Part shown: piece after piece, positions 16,535-27,003 of the stretch | Position numbering within the stretch: the first letter of the stretch is position 1 | How the letters are laid out: each line of letters opens with the position of its first letter | Source of the DNA: Bacteroidota bacterium | Lineage (GTDB): Bacteria; Bacteroidota; Bacteroidia; Cytophagales; Cyclobacteriaceae | Assembly (NCBI GenBank): GCA_022567155.1 | Contig: JADFHN010000004.1 | Coordinates: 1-64,000, forward strand | Reading direction: 5' to 3' | Length of the DNA: 64,000 bases | Translations under genes and position numbers: made by a program | Notes under the pieces: model-generated | Database searches by the model: none | What the model saw: only the letters and a program-made list of their open reading frames with translations | What the model was told of the DNA's origin: nothing

Positions 16535-17452
16535 ATGCTTTTAACACCGAAGAAAATACCATTTATACAGGAAATAAGGGATCCATTATTTGCCCGGCAG
16601 AAAATCAGATTTTTAATAAAAAGAGAAGATGTGATCCATCCACAGATTTCCGGCAACAAATGGCACAAGCTAAAATACAATCTCGAAGAGGCAAAAAGCA
16701 GGGGACATGAAACCTTGCTAAGCTTCGGCGGCGCCTACTCCAACCATATTTATGCGCTGGCTGCTGCTGCCCGGGAGGCAGGTTTTGCTTGCATCGGGGT
16801 GATCCGCGGTGAGCGGGTGGTGCCGCTTAATCCTACCTTACAATTTGCCGTGAAAGCAGGTATGCACCTCCACTTTGTGACAAGAGAAAAATACCGGGTT
16901 AAAACGGAAGCATCATTTATTGCAGATTTGAAGCAACAATTCGGAGCGTTTTATCTGATACCCGAAGGGGGGACAAATCAACTGGCTGTGAAAGGAGCCT
17001 CAGAAATTATTGATGAAACCATAGGGATATTTGATTATATATGTTGCCCGGTTGGAACAGGCGGAACCATAGCAGGATTGGTATGCGGACTTCGTGGGAG
17101 AAGTAAAGTCATTGGATTTCCGGTTTTAAAAGGTGATTTTCTGGGTGAGGAAGTGAATAAACTGGTGAAGGAATATTCAGGTCAATTCTACCATAACTGG
17201 TATTTGATGCAGCAGTATCATTTCGGAGGTTATGCAAAATTTACCGGGGAGTTAATTCATTTTATCAATGCATTCAGAGAGCAGCATTCAATTGCCCTAG
17301 ACCCAGTTTACACGGGTAAGATGATGTACGGAATTTTTGACCAGATCAGGAAGGGTTATTTTAAAAAGGGATCTAAGATAGTTGCCGTTCATACAGGTGG
17401 GTTGCAGGGAATTGCCGGTTTTAACGAGCGATTCGGCGAGTTAATTACCTGA
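16535..17452 (+). CDS. PLP-dependent ACC deaminase / D-cysteine desulfhydrase family protein
   Basis: This 305-aa fold-type II PLP enzyme has 'ISGNKWHKLKYNL' near residue 42 with the Schiff-base Lys, 'FGGAYSNHIYALAAA' near residue 65, and a phosphate-binding loop 'CPVGTGGTIAGLV' near residue 172. 'HTGGLQGI' closes the active site near the C-terminus. The family breaks C-S or ring C-N bonds of small amino acids (D-cysteine or 1-aminocyclopropane carboxylate). The true substrate cannot be read from sequence. It stands alone, convergent with radA. Confidence 0.85.
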   Translation: MLLTPKKIPFIQEIRDPLFARQKIRFLIKREDVIHPQISGNKWHKLKYNLEEAKSRGHETLLSFGGAYSNHIYALAAAAREAGFACIGVIRGERVVPLNPTLQFAVKAGMHLHFVTREKYRVKTEASFIADLKQQFGAFYLIPEGGTNQLAVKGASEIIDETIGIFDYICCPVGTGGTIAGLVCGLRGRSKVIGFPVLKGDFLGEEVNKLVKEYSGQFYHNWYLMQQYHFGGYAKFTGELIHFINAFREQHSIALDPVYTGKMMYGIFDQIRKGYFKKGSKIVAVHTGGLQGIAGFNERFGELIT

Positions 17453-17578
17453 AAATTTACAGATGAACTTTGCCCAACACACTCTTTTGTCTTTTCGTAT
17501 TGCTTTCAAGCGATGAGAAATCTTTATATAATGAGCGTTATGTACATTATTTTCTTACTGATAAAGATCTCTCTCCCC

Positions 17579-17603
17579 CCCGATAGTTATCGTGGCTATC
17601 GGG
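17579..17603. repeat. Hairpin between convergent genes
   Basis: cccgatag (17579-17586) and ctatcggg (17596-17603) form a perfect 8-bp stem with a 9-nt loop in the 221-bp gap between the PLP enzyme and radA stops. It could serve as a bidirectional structure at the transcript ends, though no T-run follows. Confidence 0.45.
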
Positions 17604-17673
17604 ATCGAGATGACAGTTGGGGTGGTGATGGTCGGTTGCGGATGTGAGTAAACTAAAACTCAATTTGCCATTC

Positions 17674-19044
17674 TTATCCGAATATCTCTGAAAAAACTTC
17701 CGACAGTTTATTGAATGTTTTTACATTAATTTTTTTTGGTGTGCCAGGCAATGATTTTTTACCATAGGAAGCAATGCATATTGTATTAAAACCAAGTTTT
17801 GATGCTTCGGATATTCTGCTTTCAACACGGTTTACGGCTCTTAATTCACCTCCTAATCCCACTTCGGCAGCAAAGCAGGTTTTTTCCTGCACTGAAATGT
17901 CTTCCAGGGATGATACAATGGCTATGCATACAGCCAGATCGATGGCGGGATCTTCCACCTTGATGCCTCCTGCCATATTCAGAAATACATCATTTAGTCC
18001 CATGCGAAAGCCGCTGCGTTTTTCAAGCACGGCCAGTAGCATGTTCAGCCTTCTGGCATCAAATCCCGTGGAGGTTCGCTGCGGAGTTCCATAGGTGGCT
18101 GGACTTACAAGTGCCTGCACTTCGATAAGCAACGGACGGTTGCCTTCAAGCGTACCGCCTATGGCTGATCCGCTCAGTTCACCGGCATTGTGTGTGATTA
18201 GCAATTCGGAGGGGTTCGGAACCTGGCGGAGGCCCTTTTCCTGCATTTCATAAATGCCCAGTTCCGAAGTGGGTCCAAACCGGTTTTTACTTGTACGCAA
18301 TATCCTGTATGCATGATGCATGTCTCCTTCAAACTGAAGCACCGTATCCACCATATGTTCCAGCACTTTCGGTCCGGCAATAGACCCGTCTTTTGTAATA
18401 TGTCCGATCAGAAAAACAGGTGTTCCAGTTTCCTTTGCATATTTCATCAATTCGCCTGCACTTTGCCGTACCTGCGAAACGCTGCCCGGTGTTGAATCCA
18501 CCTGTGAGGAATGCATGGTCTGGATCGAATCAATGATCAGGATATCCGGTGTTAATATTTCTGCCTGCTGAAATATTTTTTGTGTACTTGTTTCGGTCAG
18601 AAAATAACTTTGAGCAGAATCAAGACCAAGCCGCACCGCCCGCATTTTAATTTGCTGGTCGCTTTCTTCACCGGACACATACAACACTTTTTTGTCCTTC
18701 AGTGTCAGTGCAAGCTGCAACAAAAGAGTAGATTTGCCGATGCCGGGTTCGCCCCCGATCAGAATAACCGATCCGCGTATAATTCCTCCTCCCAGCGTCC
18801 TGTTCAGTTCCACGTCATCGGTGACTATGCGCGAGTTTGCTTCAAAGTCAATCTCAGATAGTTTTTTTGGAACAGCTTTGGTTTGCGATCCGTTGGTTTT
18901 CCACGAATGTGATCCGGGTTGCTCTTTTGAGATTACCTCCTCCACAAAAGTGTTCCACTCTTTACACGAAGGGCAGTTACCCAGCCATTTGGCAGATTCG
19001 TATCCGCAATTCTGGCAAAAAAAACTGATTTTTACTTTGGCCAA
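17674..19044 (-). CDS. radA: DNA repair protein RadA (Sms)
   Basis: The start is set at TTG 19042-19044, giving MAKVKISFFCQNC and 456 aa, the usual RadA size. Upstream codons to 19224 are not RadA-like. A C4 zinc finger is at residues 10-27 (CQNC, CPSC). Walker A GEPGIGKST lies near residue 98, the RadA-specific KNRFG motif near 250, and a Lon-like C-terminal domain runs to the end. RadA is a RecA-like helicase that processes recombination intermediates by branch migration. The gene is intact. Confidence 0.92.
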   Translation of the reverse strand: MAKVKISFFCQNCGYESAKWLGNCPSCKEWNTFVEEVISKEQPGSHSWKTNGSQTKAVPKKLSEIDFEANSRIVTDDVELNRTLGGGIIRGSVILIGGEPGIGKSTLLLQLALTLKDKKVLYVSGEESDQQIKMRAVRLGLDSAQSYFLTETSTQKIFQQAEILTPDILIIDSIQTMHSSQVDSTPGSVSQVRQSAGELMKYAKETGTPVFLIGHITKDGSIAGPKVLEHMVDTVLQFEGDMHHAYRILRTSKNRFGPTSELGIYEMQEKGLRQVPNPSELLITHNAGELSGSAIGGTLEGNRPLLIEVQALVSPATYGTPQRTSTGFDARRLNMLLAVLEKRSGFRMGLNDVFLNMAGGIKVEDPAIDLAVCIAIVSSLEDISVQEKTCFAAEVGLGGELRAVNRVESRISEASKLGFNTICIASYGKKSLPGTPKKINVKTFNKLSEVFSEIFG

Positions 19045-19120
19045 ATGATTAAAATTATCTATTTGTAACAAACTTAGTTTATTTTTTGTTGTTGTTTGAT
19101 TAATCCTATATCGAAAAATA

Positions 19121-22100
19121 GTGATTTTTAATTTCAGAGCATATTTAGGTGCCATAATTATTAGCCTGCTGTTATTTACGGGTAGTATGGCACAGGAATA
19201 CCGGCTGGTAATTTTGGGAAACAACGTCGATATTACCGCTGATCAGACATACTTACATCTACGTACCTTTTTAGAAAATATTGATTCGCCTTATTCGATA
19301 TTACTTGCTGGTGATATCACTAATTCCACAGGCCTGCTCCGGTATTCGGAAAGGCTTAAAGTAGTTTTATTGGGGTCCAGTGCCGAAAAAATTATCATCA
19401 TACCGGGAGATCGCGACTGGGATAATAGCGGCATAAACGGATGGAAAAATGTACTTGCTCTTGAAAAAGCAATCAGAAAATGGGATGATAAACGCGTAAT
19501 ATGGCCATTAAAAAATGCCTGCCCAGGACCGGAATATATCAGAATCAACAATTACATTGGTTTGATTGCATTCAATTCGCAATGGTTTAACCACCCATAC
19601 GATAAGCCACAACCTGAAGATGGGGTATGTACCGTTGCAACCATGGGTGATTTTCTGGAAGAGATGAAAGACCGGATCATTGAGAATGGAAATCGGAATA
19701 TACTTATTACAGGGCATTTTCCGATTTTATCACATGGGAAGTACGGAGGTTATTATCCACTAAAGAGCTGGTTATTACCTGTGCCGATTGTCAGTGGTAT
19801 GATTACCTCATTTCATCAGAATGTGGGAAATGCAAAAGATATTGTAAATGAAACTTTCAGTAATGCCAGGTATAAAATAGGATTTGATTTTATGGAATTG
19901 CATTCGGCAATATATATTTCGGGGCATGAAAAAAATCTTCAGATTCTTCGGGCAAAAGATAATTATTTTATAAATAGTGGCAGTCCGGAGAAAGGCGATT
20001 ATGTGGCAAGCAGTGGCCATGCATTGCTTGCTGATACCGGCCCGGGTTTGATAACCCTTACGTTTTTATCAAATGGAGAAGTACGGGCTGCCATAGCAAA
20101 ACTCAGCGGGTCAGGGTATGCTTTTCATAAACAAGTGGTGCTAATGGCAAATCAATGTGAGGCGCATGATCCGGGTATCCCTTCAAACCAGGCGTTTATT
20201 CCATGTAAGGAAAAAGAGCTGGCCGTAACCAGAATGGAAGGCCACTATCCCAAATACACGATGGTGGTGGCTGGACCCGAATATGAAGCAGGCGGTATGA
20301 AGAAATTATTTCTTGGTAAACATTACAGAGCAGACTGGATCCAACCCATTCAGCTTCCTTTTCTCGACCTTGATACCGTTTTTAACGGATTATCCGCCTT
20401 TGAACGTGGAGGTGGAAGGCAAACAAAATCACTTAAATTTAAAGGCGGTAATGGATATGAATATGTTTTCAGGTCGGTGAATAAAGATCCTGCAAGAGCT
20501 TTGCCATTCAAATTGCGTGGTACTATAATAGAAGAGATCATCCGGGATCAGACTACCACGCAGCAGCCTTATGGCGCAATAGTGGCCGATATTTTACTGA
20601 ACGAAATCAATATCCTGCACGCACATCCTGTTTTATATGTTATGCCTGACGATGCTAAACTGGGTCCGTTCAGGGCCGAATTCGGAAACATGCTAGGGAT
20701 GCTGGAAGACCGTCAGACGAATCCTGATAATAAAAATGAAAAAACATTTGCCGGCGCAGACAAGATAAGAAAGACCTTCAAGATGTTTAACGATCTGTTT
20801 GATGACTACCATAATGAAATTCAAACCGATGAATTTGTAAGAGCCCGTGTGTTTGACATTCTTGTGGGTGATTGGGGCAAGCACGAAGACAACTGGAAAT
20901 GGGCTGGATTTGACAAAAAGGGATCAAAAGGCAGGATTTACCGGCCTGTGCCACGCGACCGGGATCATGTATTTTCGAGGTGGGATGGCGTACTTCCCTG
21001 GTTGGCTGACCGTGAATGGGCCAAGCAAAGCGGCGAAAACTTTGATTACAGGATAAAAGGGCTTAGAAGTCTGATGTGGCAGGCCCGGCACCTCGACAGA
21101 CTGGTTGCAAATGAAATGACAAGGACCGACTGGACAGGCGCAGCCAAGTATATACAGGAGCATATTGATGCCAAAGATATTGAAAAGGCCGTACGGGCTA
21201 TGCCCGCTGAAACATATGATTTATCCGGGAAGATTATTGAAGAAAAATTAAAATCACGCCTTTCCGGGTTGCCCGGCTATGCCGAAGCATATTATGAAAT
21301 GCTCGCAAAGGAGGTGGATGTTGTGGGTTCAGGAAAAAAAGAATATTTCGATGTAACACGAAATGCAGATGGATCGGTAGAAGTAGCTATGTATGATGTA
21401 ATGAAAGGTGAAAAAGGCAAGCACAAATTATATGAAAGAACATTTTATCCACATGAGACCAGGGAGATCCGGCTATTTGGATTACAAAATGATGATATAT
21501 TCAATATTCATGGTGTGGCCTCACGCTCTATACTCACAAGAGTGGTGGGCGGGTATGGGAATGACAAAATCATTGATGAATCGGAGGTCAGAAAAGGGGA
21601 CAAGCATACATTGATATATGACAAAGAGGGCGATAACAATATCACTATGTCGCGGGAAACCAAAATCATAAATAGTAGAAATCCCCATGTATATGTGTAT
21701 GACCGGACAGCATTCCAGTATAATACGTACTTTCCGCTCATCACGTTAAGCTATAATTCGGATGAAGGCCTGCTTGCCGGATTAGGGGTCACTTTTACAA
21801 ACCAGAAATACGGGAAACCTACTTTCAGCAGCAAGCATGAATTTAAAGGGGATGTTTCTACGGAGCAGAATTACACACTGGATTATTCCAGCAGATTTCA
21901 TTATGTATTTGGGACATGGGATTTGCTGACAGGAGGGCATTTAGGGTATCCCAACAAGTTCAACTATATTTATGGTATTGGCAACGAAACCGTAAAAGAC
22001 GATGATCTTTATCGTCAGAAGTTTTACCGTACAAGATATAATTCCACCCTGATACGGATTGGAATATTGAATGAATTCTGGAGCCGGAGCAATTTTTCTG

Positions 22101-22765
22101 CAAATTTTGGGGTTGAATTCAACGGGGAGCAGCTTGAAGAAAATAATATTTTTTCACAAAGCATAGATCCTGTTTTAGGCGAAGAGGCACTCGATATTGC
22201 CAGAGGGGTTTTAATTCTTGATCTTGATTTTAGAGACAGGCCAAATCTTTCAACACGTGGCATGAGGCTCTTTGTTAACCATGAATCGGGCTGGGTGCTT
22301 AACACTGACACCAAAAGATACCATAAAATTCAGGCTACCGTAGAGCAGTTTTTTTCATTACGTAACGAGAGCCCGTTTACATTGGGACTTAAAGCGGGAG
22401 GATCGGCGACATCCGGCGACATCCCATATTATTACAGGTATTACCTGGGGCAGTTGCAGCACCTTAGAGGTTACAGAAAAAACCGGTTTACCGGAGATAA
22501 AGCTTTGTTTTTGAATACGAATGTACGGTGGAAATTAGGTGAAGTTAGAACCACCATAGTTCCTCTTGGATATGGCCTCAGGGGCTTTGTTGATACCGGG
22601 CGGGTATTTGAAAGCGGAGAATCGTCAGAAACCTGGCATATGGGATATGGATTCGGAATTTTTCTGGTACCTATTGAGGAAAGTTTTTCTATCAATATCA
22701 CGATTGCATTTTCTGAAGAAGAAAGTGCCTTGCTGTTGTTTAGTGTTGGGAAAACTTTTAATTAA
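19121..22765 (+). CDS. Phosphoesterase-like / kinase-like / BamA-type barrel outer membrane fusion protein
   Basis: The 1214-aa protein starts at GTG 19121 with a signal peptide ending 'GSMAQ'. Residues about 25-330 resemble a calcineurin-type phosphoesterase, but the usual metal motifs are altered: GNN where GDxG is normal, LLAGDIT, and IIPGDRDW where GNHDW is expected. The middle (about 400-700) contains 'FDILVGDWGKHEDNW' followed by 'YRPVPRDRDHVF', conserved in this family and reminiscent of HipA/FAM20-type kinase loops (my inference). The last ~350 residues form a surface-antigen/Omp85-like beta barrel ending in 'LLLFSVGKTFN' with terminal Phe. Its role is unknown. It is divergent from radA. 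Confidence 0.75.
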   Translation: MIFNFRAYLGAIIISLLLFTGSMAQEYRLVILGNNVDITADQTYLHLRTFLENIDSPYSILLAGDITNSTGLLRYSERLKVVLLGSSAEKIIIIPGDRDWDNSGINGWKNVLALEKAIRKWDDKRVIWPLKNACPGPEYIRINNYIGLIAFNSQWFNHPYDKPQPEDGVCTVATMGDFLEEMKDRIIENGNRNILITGHFPILSHGKYGGYYPLKSWLLPVPIVSGMITSFHQNVGNAKDIVNETFSNARYKIGFDFMELHSAIYISGHEKNLQILRAKDNYFINSGSPEKGDYVASSGHALLADTGPGLITLTFLSNGEVRAAIAKLSGSGYAFHKQVVLMANQCEAHDPGIPSNQAFIPCKEKELAVTRMEGHYPKYTMVVAGPEYEAGGMKKLFLGKHYRADWIQPIQLPFLDLDTVFNGLSAFERGGGRQTKSLKFKGGNGYEYVFRSVNKDPARALPFKLRGTIIEEIIRDQTTTQQPYGAIVADILLNEINILHAHPVLYVMPDDAKLGPFRAEFGNMLGMLEDRQTNPDNKNEKTFAGADKIRKTFKMFNDLFDDYHNEIQTDEFVRARVFDILVGDWGKHEDNWKWAGFDKKGSKGRIYRPVPRDRDHVFSRWDGVLPWLADREWAKQSGENFDYRIKGLRSLMWQARHLDRLVANEMTRTDWTGAAKYIQEHIDAKDIEKAVRAMPAETYDLSGKIIEEKLKSRLSGLPGYAEAYYEMLAKEVDVVGSGKKEYFDVTRNADGSVEVAMYDVMKGEKGKHKLYERTFYPHETREIRLFGLQNDDIFNIHGVASRSILTRVVGGYGNDKIIDESEVRKGDKHTLIYDKEGDNNITMSRETKIINSRNPHVYVYDRTAFQYNTYFPLITLSYNSDEGLLAGLGVTFTNQKYGKPTFSSKHEFKGDVSTEQNYTLDYSSRFHYVFGTWDLLTGGHLGYPNKFNYIYGIGNETVKDDDLYRQKFYRTRYNSTLIRIGILNEFWSRSNFSANFGVEFNGEQLEENNIFSQSIDPVLGEEALDIARGVLILDLDFRDRPNLSTRGMRLFVNHESGWVLNTDTKRYHKIQATVEQFFSLRNESPFTLGLKAGGSATSGDIPYYYRYYLGQLQHLRGYRKNRFTGDKALFLNTNVRWKLGEVRTTIVPLGYGLRGFVDTGRVFESGESSETWHMGYGFGIFLVPIEESFSINITIAFSEEESALLLFSVGKTFN

Positions 22766-22958
22766 CAGTAAATTGGATTATTAATATGCCGATGAGCCAG
22801 CACACTACGCCGGTAATGCCGTACAATTTAATAACCTTGAGCCGGTACTGGCGGTCTTCCCACCATAATACCATCCAGGGTTTATACAACCCGGCTATAA
22901 GCATGATAAAGCTCAGAATAGAAAGGATTTTAAACCCAAGGCTGATGAAGCCTGCCAT
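22758..22958 (-). CDS. Small conserved membrane protein, function unknown
   Basis: This is a 66-aa protein with two predicted membrane helices (about residues 5-27 and 43-63) around the motif 'WEDRQYRLKVIKLYG'. I recall similar small hypothetical proteins in Bacteroidota. It lies 21 bp upstream of the infB stop side, and its 3' end overlaps the end of the barrel protein gene by 8 bp (convergent). No function is assigned. Confidence 0.55.
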   Translation of the reverse strand: MAGFISLGFKILSILSFIMLIAGLYKPWMVLWWEDRQYRLKVIKLYGITGVVCWLIGILIIQFTVN

Positions 22959-22979
22959 GATTACCAGTTAATGCTTTTG

Positions 22980-25715
22980 CTATAGCGTACGCTTGGTTTC
23001 TTTTTCTTTGTAACCTTCTATTATATCTCCTACCTTTATGTCGTTGAAGTTCTCGATACTGATACCACATTCGTATCCGTTTTTGACTTCGCCTACATCT
23101 TCCTTAAATCGTTTAAGTTGAGATATCACACCGGAATAAACGACTACTCCTTCCCGAATTAACCGGATACGATTGTTCCGTTTTATGGATCCTTCGGTAA
23201 CCATGCATCCTGCGATCGTACCTACTCTTGAAATTTTAAATATTTCACGAACCTCGGCATTACCTACAATGATTTCTTCCACTTCAGGGGCAAGCATGCC
23301 TTCCATGGCATCTTTAACCTCATTTATGGCGTCATAAATCACAGAGTACAACCTAATATCAATTTCTTCGGCTTCGGCAAGATTTCTTGCATTGGCTGAA
23401 GGACGTACCTGGAAACCAATGATCACCGCATCCGATGCAGATGCCAAAAGCACATCTGATTCGGATATCTGACCTACGGCTTTATGAATGATATTCACCT
23501 GGATTTCTTTGGTAGAAAGTTTCAGCAGCGAGTCTGATAAGGCTTCAATTGAGCCATCCACATCACCTTTCACGATGATATTCAATTCTTTGAAAGATCC
23601 GATCGCCAGTCTTCGGCCAATTTCGTCGAGGGTAATGTGCTTTTGCGTACGAATGCTTTGCTCACGAAGTATTTGTTCACGTTTATTGGCTATCTCCCTT
23701 GCTTCGCGTTCAGTTTCCATCACATTGAATTTGTCTCCTGCCTGCGGGGCACCATCCAAACCGAGCATAAGCACGGGTGTGGATGTTCCGGCTTCCTTCA
23801 GCCGGCTTCCGTTGTGGTCAAACATGGCTTTTACACGGCCAAAGTGTGAGCCTGCAATTACGATGTCGCCAATCTGCAATTTTCCAGCCTGTACCAGAAA
23901 GGTAGAAAGGTAACCTCTTCCTTTGTCGAGGGAGGCTTCAATCACCGTACCTATTGCAGGTTTATCAGGGTTGGCCTTCAGTTCAAGCATTTCAGCTTCA
24001 AGCAATACTTTTTCGAGCAATTCATCAATCCCAACACCGGTTTTTGCAGATATTTCCTGTGATTGGTATTTACCACCCCAATCTTCCACCAGGATATTCA
24101 CATTGGCCAGCTCTTTTTTGATTTTGTCCGGATCCGAATCCGGTTTATCAATTTTATTTATAGCAATGATAATGGGTACCCCGGCTACCTGGGCGTGATT
24201 GATAGCCTCTTTTGTTTGAGGCATCACATTGTCATCAGCTGCCACCACAATAATTACAATATCCGTTACTTTAGCTCCACGTGCCCGCATGGCGGTGAAG
24301 GCTTCGTGTCCCGGGGTATCTAGAAATGCTATTTTATGACCATCTGGTGTTAATACATCATACGCTCCGATATGCTGTGTAATACCTCCGGCTTCCGATG
24401 CAATGATATTGGTTTTTCGGATGTAATCGAGCAAAGATGTTTTTCCGTGGTCAACATGACCCATGATGGTAACAATGGGAGCTCTTTCTTTTAAATCTTC
24501 CTCATTGTCAACTATATCTTTTACTACTACTTCCTCTTCAGCAGTAGAAAAATCAACATCAAAGCCAAATTCATCAGTAATCATTGTAATGGATTCAGCA
24601 TCGAGCCGTTGATTGATGGAGACGAACATCCCCATGGACATACAGGATGCGATTACCTCATTAACATCAACATCCATAAGTGAAGCAAGATCGTTAGCTG
24701 AGATAAACTCGGTAACTTTTAGTTTTTTGGAGTCTTCCTTTTCCTGGAGTATTGCCTCTTCCCTGGCTTCCGCCTGGATTACCCGCTTCTCTTTTCTGTA
24801 TTTTGCTCCTGCAGATCTTTTTGCTCCACCGCGGAGCTTTGCAAGGGTGGCTTTTATGTGCTCCTGGATTTCTTTGTCGGTAAGTTCTGCTTTAACAACA
24901 CGCTCCTTCCTTTTACCCTTTTGATAAGCTGCCCTGCCTTGGGCCTCACCTGGTATTCGTTTACGAGGCCTTTTTTTCTTCCTGTGAGCTACTGTCTCAT
25001 CCGAAGAAGCTACGGGTTTATTTTTTTCTTTGACAGGCATTTTGAGAAGATCGATTTTTCCTACAACTTTCAAACCCTTTAGCTTGTCAGCTTTTGCCTC
25101 TATTACTTCAGTAGTAATATCATCGGATGCAGGAGTTTCTGCCTTTTCAACAGGACTTTCTTCAGCCGGCTTTTTTTCCTCAGCTTGTGGTTCAGCAACT
25201 TCTTCTTTCGTTGCCTTCTCAGGTTCTTTTTCTTTTTTCGGTTTGACCGAAAGAACTATTTTACCTACAACCTTTATTCCTTTAAGTTTCGTGCTTTCAG
25301 TAAGAGCAGGATCAGGTCGTTGTGTGGAGGCCGGCTCTTCGACTTTCTCTTCTTCCTTTACTGGAGATTCATCCACAACGGCTTCATCCGCGGTTTGTTG
25401 CCCGATAGAGATATTTTTGATAAGAAATTCATCGTCATCTACATTTTTCCTTTCCTTGCTTTCGATTTTTTCTATAACAACGTTTTCGGTATGTTTTATT
25501 CCGATTGAAAGGCTTTCGGCTTCTTCTTTTTCATGAAGAGAAGAAGCAAATTCTTTAGCCAGCAACGCGTATTGCTCAGAAGATATTTTTGCATTCGGGC
25601 TATGATCTATTTCAAATCCCTTCTTAGCCAGATGTTCAATAATGGTGTCTTTCCCAATATTAAGCTTCCTTGCTACCTGTCCAAGCCTCATGGTTCTTTC
25701 TTCAGACATACTCAA
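22980..25715 (-). CDS. infB: Translation initiation factor IF-2
   Basis: The 911-aa protein has a long charged N-terminal region. It carries a duplicated 'LKG(I/L)KVVGKI' segment (about residues 145-225), Pro/Glu/Lys-rich linkers and a basic patch. The GTPase domain follows near residue 420, with G1 GHVDHGKTS, then DTPGHEAF and NKID. Domains II, III and IV follow normally. IF-2 delivers initiator tRNA to the 30S subunit. It is the last gene of the rimP-nusA-infB operon, 33 bp after nusA. An N-terminal winged-helix motif (about residues 6-30) is present. Confidence 0.97.
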   Translation of the reverse strand: MSMSEERTMRLGQVARKLNIGKDTIIEHLAKKGFEIDHSPNAKISSEQYALLAKEFASSLHEKEEAESLSIGIKHTENVVIEKIESKERKNVDDDEFLIKNISIGQQTADEAVVDESPVKEEEKVEEPASTQRPDPALTESTKLKGIKVVGKIVLSVKPKKEKEPEKATKEEVAEPQAEEKKPAEESPVEKAETPASDDITTEVIEAKADKLKGLKVVGKIDLLKMPVKEKNKPVASSDETVAHRKKKRPRKRIPGEAQGRAAYQKGKRKERVVKAELTDKEIQEHIKATLAKLRGGAKRSAGAKYRKEKRVIQAEAREEAILQEKEDSKKLKVTEFISANDLASLMDVDVNEVIASCMSMGMFVSINQRLDAESITMITDEFGFDVDFSTAEEEVVVKDIVDNEEDLKERAPIVTIMGHVDHGKTSLLDYIRKTNIIASEAGGITQHIGAYDVLTPDGHKIAFLDTPGHEAFTAMRARGAKVTDIVIIVVAADDNVMPQTKEAINHAQVAGVPIIIAINKIDKPDSDPDKIKKELANVNILVEDWGGKYQSQEISAKTGVGIDELLEKVLLEAEMLELKANPDKPAIGTVIEASLDKGRGYLSTFLVQAGKLQIGDIVIAGSHFGRVKAMFDHNGSRLKEAGTSTPVLMLGLDGAPQAGDKFNVMETEREAREIANKREQILREQSIRTQKHITLDEIGRRLAIGSFKELNIIVKGDVDGSIEALSDSLLKLSTKEIQVNIIHKAVGQISESDVLLASASDAVIIGFQVRPSANARNLAEAEEIDIRLYSVIYDAINEVKDAMEGMLAPEVEEIIVGNAEVREIFKISRVGTIAGCMVTEGSIKRNNRIRLIREGVVVYSGVISQLKRFKEDVGEVKNGYECGISIENFNDIKVGDIIEGYKEKETKRTL

Positions 25716-25748
25716 ATATCCTTCTTTTTTACAATTTTAAAAAATTTG

Positions 25749-26990
25749 CTATTCAAACTCCTGGCTTAAAATACCTATAACTTCGTCTATTGTTTCATCT
25801 TCAAGATCAGTTCTTCTTACAAGTTCCTCTTTTGACAACCCCAAAACACTTTTAGCGGTATCCAGGCCTATTCGTTTCAATTCGTCGATCACCCAGCTTT
25901 CAATTTCATCTCCAAATTCATCCAGATCCACATCCTCTTCTTCAAACTCTGCCAGTTCTCTGAAAACGTCGATCTCCATCCCTACAAAACGGCTGGCAAG
26001 CTTTATGTTTTGCCCTCCTTTACCGATGGCAAGCGATACCTGGTCGGGTTTCAGATAAACAGATACTCGTCCGTTTTCTTCATCGATTTTCATTGAAGTG
26101 ATTTTAGCAGGGCTTAACGACCTGGAAATGTATAGTTCGAGATTATCCGTATAATTGATAACATCGATATTTTCATTTTGCAATTCTCTTACAATAGCAT
26201 GAATCCGTGACCCTTTCATACCCACACAGGCACCAACCGGATCAATCCGGTCATCATATGACTCTACTGCTACCTTAGCCCGCTCACCGGGTTCCCTGAC
26301 TACATTTTTAATAGTGATCAGCCCGTCGTACACTTCAGGTACCTCACTTTCGAAAAGCCGTTCGAGAAATTTGGGAGATGTGCGCGACAGGATAATCCTT
26401 GGATTTCCGTTTGCCATTTCAACACGGTGCACTACCGCACGTATGGAATCGCCTTTCCTGAACCTGTCTTTTGGAATTTGCTCATTTTTTGGCAGGATCA
26501 ACTCATTTCCGTCATTATCGATAAGCAGCACTTCCCTACTGAGAATCTGATAGACCTCTCCGGTAATCACTTCTTCAACCAGATCCTTATACTTCTGAAA
26601 AAGGATGTCTTTTTCAAGGTCTTTGATTTTTTGCATCAACGTTTGCCTGGCGGTCATCACAGCTCTGCGGCCAAAATCTACAAGTGAAATTTCTTCTGCT
26701 ACTTCTTCGCCGATTTCAAAATCGCTTTCTATTTTCCGGGCTTCCGAAAGACTTATTTTATCATAATCCCAGATATCTTCCGAATTATCATCAACAATTT
26801 CACGAAAGCGCCAGATTTCCAGATCACCTTTGTCTGCATTGATTACAATATCAAAGTTCTCGTCGTACCCGTATTTTTTACGGATCATTGTTCTGAACAC
26901 ATCCTCTAATATGCGGATCATTGTAGGACGGTCTATATTCTTATTCCTTGCAAAGTCAGCAAACGATTCGATTAAGAATTGGGTATCCAT
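25749..26990 (-). CDS. nusA: Transcription termination/antitermination factor NusA
   Basis: The 413-aa protein has the usual NusA N-terminal RNA polymerase-binding domain (about 1-125), an S1 domain (about 130-200), and KH1 and KH2 domains ('VGACVGMKGSRIHAIVREL' and 'VSLAIGKGGQNIKLA'). A short C-terminal HhH-like end follows ('LDTAKSVLGLSKEEL'). It modulates pausing and termination. It sits between rimP (13 bp away) and infB, the conserved operon order. Confidence 0.95.
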   Translation of the reverse strand: MDTQFLIESFADFARNKNIDRPTMIRILEDVFRTMIRKKYGYDENFDIVINADKGDLEIWRFREIVDDNSEDIWDYDKISLSEARKIESDFEIGEEVAEEISLVDFGRRAVMTARQTLMQKIKDLEKDILFQKYKDLVEEVITGEVYQILSREVLLIDNDGNELILPKNEQIPKDRFRKGDSIRAVVHRVEMANGNPRIILSRTSPKFLERLFESEVPEVYDGLITIKNVVREPGERAKVAVESYDDRIDPVGACVGMKGSRIHAIVRELQNENIDVINYTDNLELYISRSLSPAKITSMKIDEENGRVSVYLKPDQVSLAIGKGGQNIKLASRFVGMEIDVFRELAEFEEEDVDLDEFGDEIESWVIDELKRIGLDTAKSVLGLSKEELVRRTDLEDETIDEVIGILSQEFE

Positions 26991-27003
26991 TTTTTTTTAT
27001 TTA

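Noticed and set aside
18580-19048. Plus-strand open frames inside radA
   Set aside because: They are antisense frames of a conserved gene; the same holds for long frames within infB, guaB and cysS.
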